Positions 62,740 through 64,000 of a stretch of 64,000 nt of DNA are shown one piece after another; position 1 is the first letter of the stretch, and each line of letters opens with the position of its first letter. This DNA is from Paragemmobacter ruber. Lineage in GTDB: Bacteria; Pseudomonadota; Alphaproteobacteria; Rhodobacterales; Rhodobacteraceae. The position numbers and the translations under genes were made by a program. The stretch is taken from the NCBI RefSeq assembly GCF_009908315.1, contig NZ_JAAATW010000001.1, positions 1,178,001 through 1,242,000 on the forward strand. Direction: 5' to 3'. The notes beneath the pieces were generated by a model. That model saw nothing but the letters and a program-made list of their open reading frames with translations. It was not told the DNA's origin and did no database searches.

Positions 62740-64000
62740 ATGCTCATCAAGCGCGATTTCTACATCAACGGTCGCTGGACCGCCCCCCTCGCCCCGAATG
62801 ACTGCGCGGTGATCGACCCCTCGACAGAAGACACCTGCGCCATCATCTCGCTTGGCTCGGCGGCCGATACCGATGCCGCCGTCGCCGCGGCCAAGGCCGC
62901 CTTCCCGGCCTGGGCCGCCACACCGCCCGCCACCCGCAAGCGTTATGTCGAGGCGATCCTCGCCCAGTACGAGGCGCGGGCCGAGGAAATGGCGCAGGCC
63001 ATCTCCCTCGAAATGGGCGCCCCCATCGACATGTCGCGCAGCGATCAGGCGCCCTGCCTGCCGTGGCACCTGAAGAACTTCCTCACGGCCTTCGACCATA
63101 TCGAATGGGTGCGCCCCCTCGGGCCCCATGCGCCGAACGACCGGATCGCGCTGGAACCCATCGGCGTGGTGGGCCTGATCACCCCGTGGAACTGGCCCAT
63201 GAACCAAGTCACGCTGAAGGTGATCCCGGCGCTTCTTGCCGGATGCACCTGCGTGCTGAAACCGTCCGAGGAATCGCCGCTCTCCTCGCTCCTCTTCGCG
63301 GAATTCGTCCATGATGCGGGCGTGCCCGCGGGCGTGTTCAACCTTGTGAACGGCGATGGCATGGGCGTCGGCGCGCGGCTGTCGGAACACCCGGATGTCG
63401 AGATGATCTCCTTCACCGGGTCCACCCGCGCGGGCAAGGCGATCAGCAAGGCGGCGGCAGAGACGCTGAAACGCGTCACGCTGGAACTGGGCGGCAAGGG
63501 GGCGAACCTGATCTTCGCCGATGCCGATGACCGCGCGGTGGAACGCGGCGTGCGGCATTGCTTCAACAATTCCGGCCAGTCCTGCAACGCCCCCACCCGG
63601 ATGCTGGTGGAACGCCCGGTCTATGACCGCGCGATCGAGATCGCCAAGCAGGTCGCTGAAAACACAAAGGTCGCCTCGGCCCATGAACCCGGTCGCCATA
63701 TCGGCCCCGTGGTGAACAAGCGGCAATGGGATCAGATTCAGGGCTACATCCAGAAGGGGATCGAGGAAGGCGCGCGCCTCGTCGCCGGTGGCCTTGGCCT
63801 GCCCGAGGGGATGAACAAAGGCTATTTCGTGCGCCCCACCGTATTCGCCGATGTCAAACCCGGCATGACGATCGAGAAAGAGGAAATCTTCGGTCCCGTC
63901 CTGTCGATCATCCCCTTCGACACCGAAGCCGAGGCCGTCCAGATCGCCAATGACACGCCCTACGGCCTGACCAACTATGTCCAGTCGCAGGATGGCGCCC
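62740..64000 (+). CDS. Aldehyde dehydrogenase, 3' end cut by window
   Basis: The visible 420 residues cover most of an NAD(P)-dependent aldehyde dehydrogenase: GVVGLITPWNWPMNQVTLKV, SFTGSTRAGKAI (NAD loop), catalytic Glu249 in TLELGGKGAN and Cys282 in NNSGQSCNAPTRML, EEIFGPVLSI. About 50-60 residues are missing at the end. Substrate is not evident. GGAGG sits 5 bases before ATG 62740. Confidence 0.95.
   Translation, partial: MLIKRDFYINGRWTAPLAPNDCAVIDPSTEDTCAIISLGSAADTDAAVAAAKAAFPAWAATPPATRKRYVEAILAQYEARAEEMAQAISLEMGAPIDMSRSDQAPCLPWHLKNFLTAFDHIEWVRPLGPHAPNDRIALEPIGVVGLITPWNWPMNQVTLKVIPALLAGCTCVLKPSEESPLSSLLFAEFVHDAGVPAGVFNLVNGDGMGVGARLSEHPDVEMISFTGSTRAGKAISKAAAETLKRVTLELGGKGANLIFADADDRAVERGVRHCFNNSGQSCNAPTRMLVERPVYDRAIEIAKQVAENTKVASAHEPGRHIGPVVNKRQWDQIQGYIQKGIEEGARLVAGGLGLPEGMNKGYFVRPTVFADVKPGMTIEKEEIFGPVLSIIPFDTEAEAVQIANDTPYGLTNYVQSQDGA

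Overview
The window is about 64 kb of dense, GC-rich alphaproteobacterial chromosome. Protein sequences and gene neighbourhoods point to the Rhodobacteraceae/Paracoccaceae (Rhodobacter, Gemmobacter, Tabrizicola or Paracoccus-like). The clues are an ethylmalonyl-CoA-pathway type malyl-CoA lyase that closely resembles Rhodobacter Mcl1, a DUF2083/ScfR-type regulator, DUF1244 and DUF1523 proteins, and many ATGA-type overlaps. I see no rRNA, tRNA, CRISPR array, insertion sequence or prophage. The first and last genes are cut by the window edges.

Layout. 0-9.4 kb is C1/C2 central carbon metabolism: a ScfR-like regulator divergent from sgaA-mclA-mtkA-mtkB (serine cycle), then on the minus strand accA, an SMR transporter, two small conserved genes and a second malyl-CoA lyase, mcl1. 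9.5-17.8 kb holds an enolase-superfamily epimerase, a VapBC-like toxin-antitoxin pair, a D-amino-acid aminotransferase, two membrane-tethered RTX proteins, an N-formylglutamate amidohydrolase, pyruvate kinase and two small membrane proteins. 17.9-23.4 kb is translation: rpmI-rplT, pheS and pheT with a lipoprotein esterase and a tiny membrane ORF between them. 23.6-28.8 kb holds a GMC oxidoreductase, an MFS exporter, membrane proteins of unknown function and an M20 peptidase.

28.9-34.2 kb is a tightly overlapping five-gene operon (DprE2-like SDR, GT87, HAD-UbiA fusion, GtrA, DprE1-like oxidase). It looks like a complete route from PRPP to a polyprenyl-phosphate-arabinofuranose donor plus its membrane transferase, an arrangement best known from mycobacteria. 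34.2-47.5 kb is housekeeping (panBC, moaD/E, pgsA, truB, rpsO, pnp) interrupted by a fluoroacetate-dehalogenase-like hydrolase, a third tethered RTX protein and a soluble PAS-PAS-MCP protein.

47.9-61.8 kb is a surface-polysaccharide locus. A ten-gene minus-strand operon makes CDP-4-keto-6-deoxyglucose and probably a C-methylated derivative, and makes GDP-L-fucose. It is flanked by GT10 and GT11 fucosyltransferases, two GT25 enzymes, a GT2 and an FkbM methyltransferase. A lower-GC patch at 59.6-61.8 kb suggests recent transfer. The window closes with a 1-Cys peroxiredoxin and the start of an aldehyde dehydrogenase.

The observations most worth a second look are the lipid-linked arabinose operon, the paired fucosyltransferase/C-methyl-sugar locus, the three tethered RTX paralogues, the dehalogenase with a Glu in place of its catalytic Asp, a paired-hairpin element at 8.2-8.3 kb, and a 14-base exact match to an Illumina adapter at 49,637-49,650 that may mark an assembly artefact.
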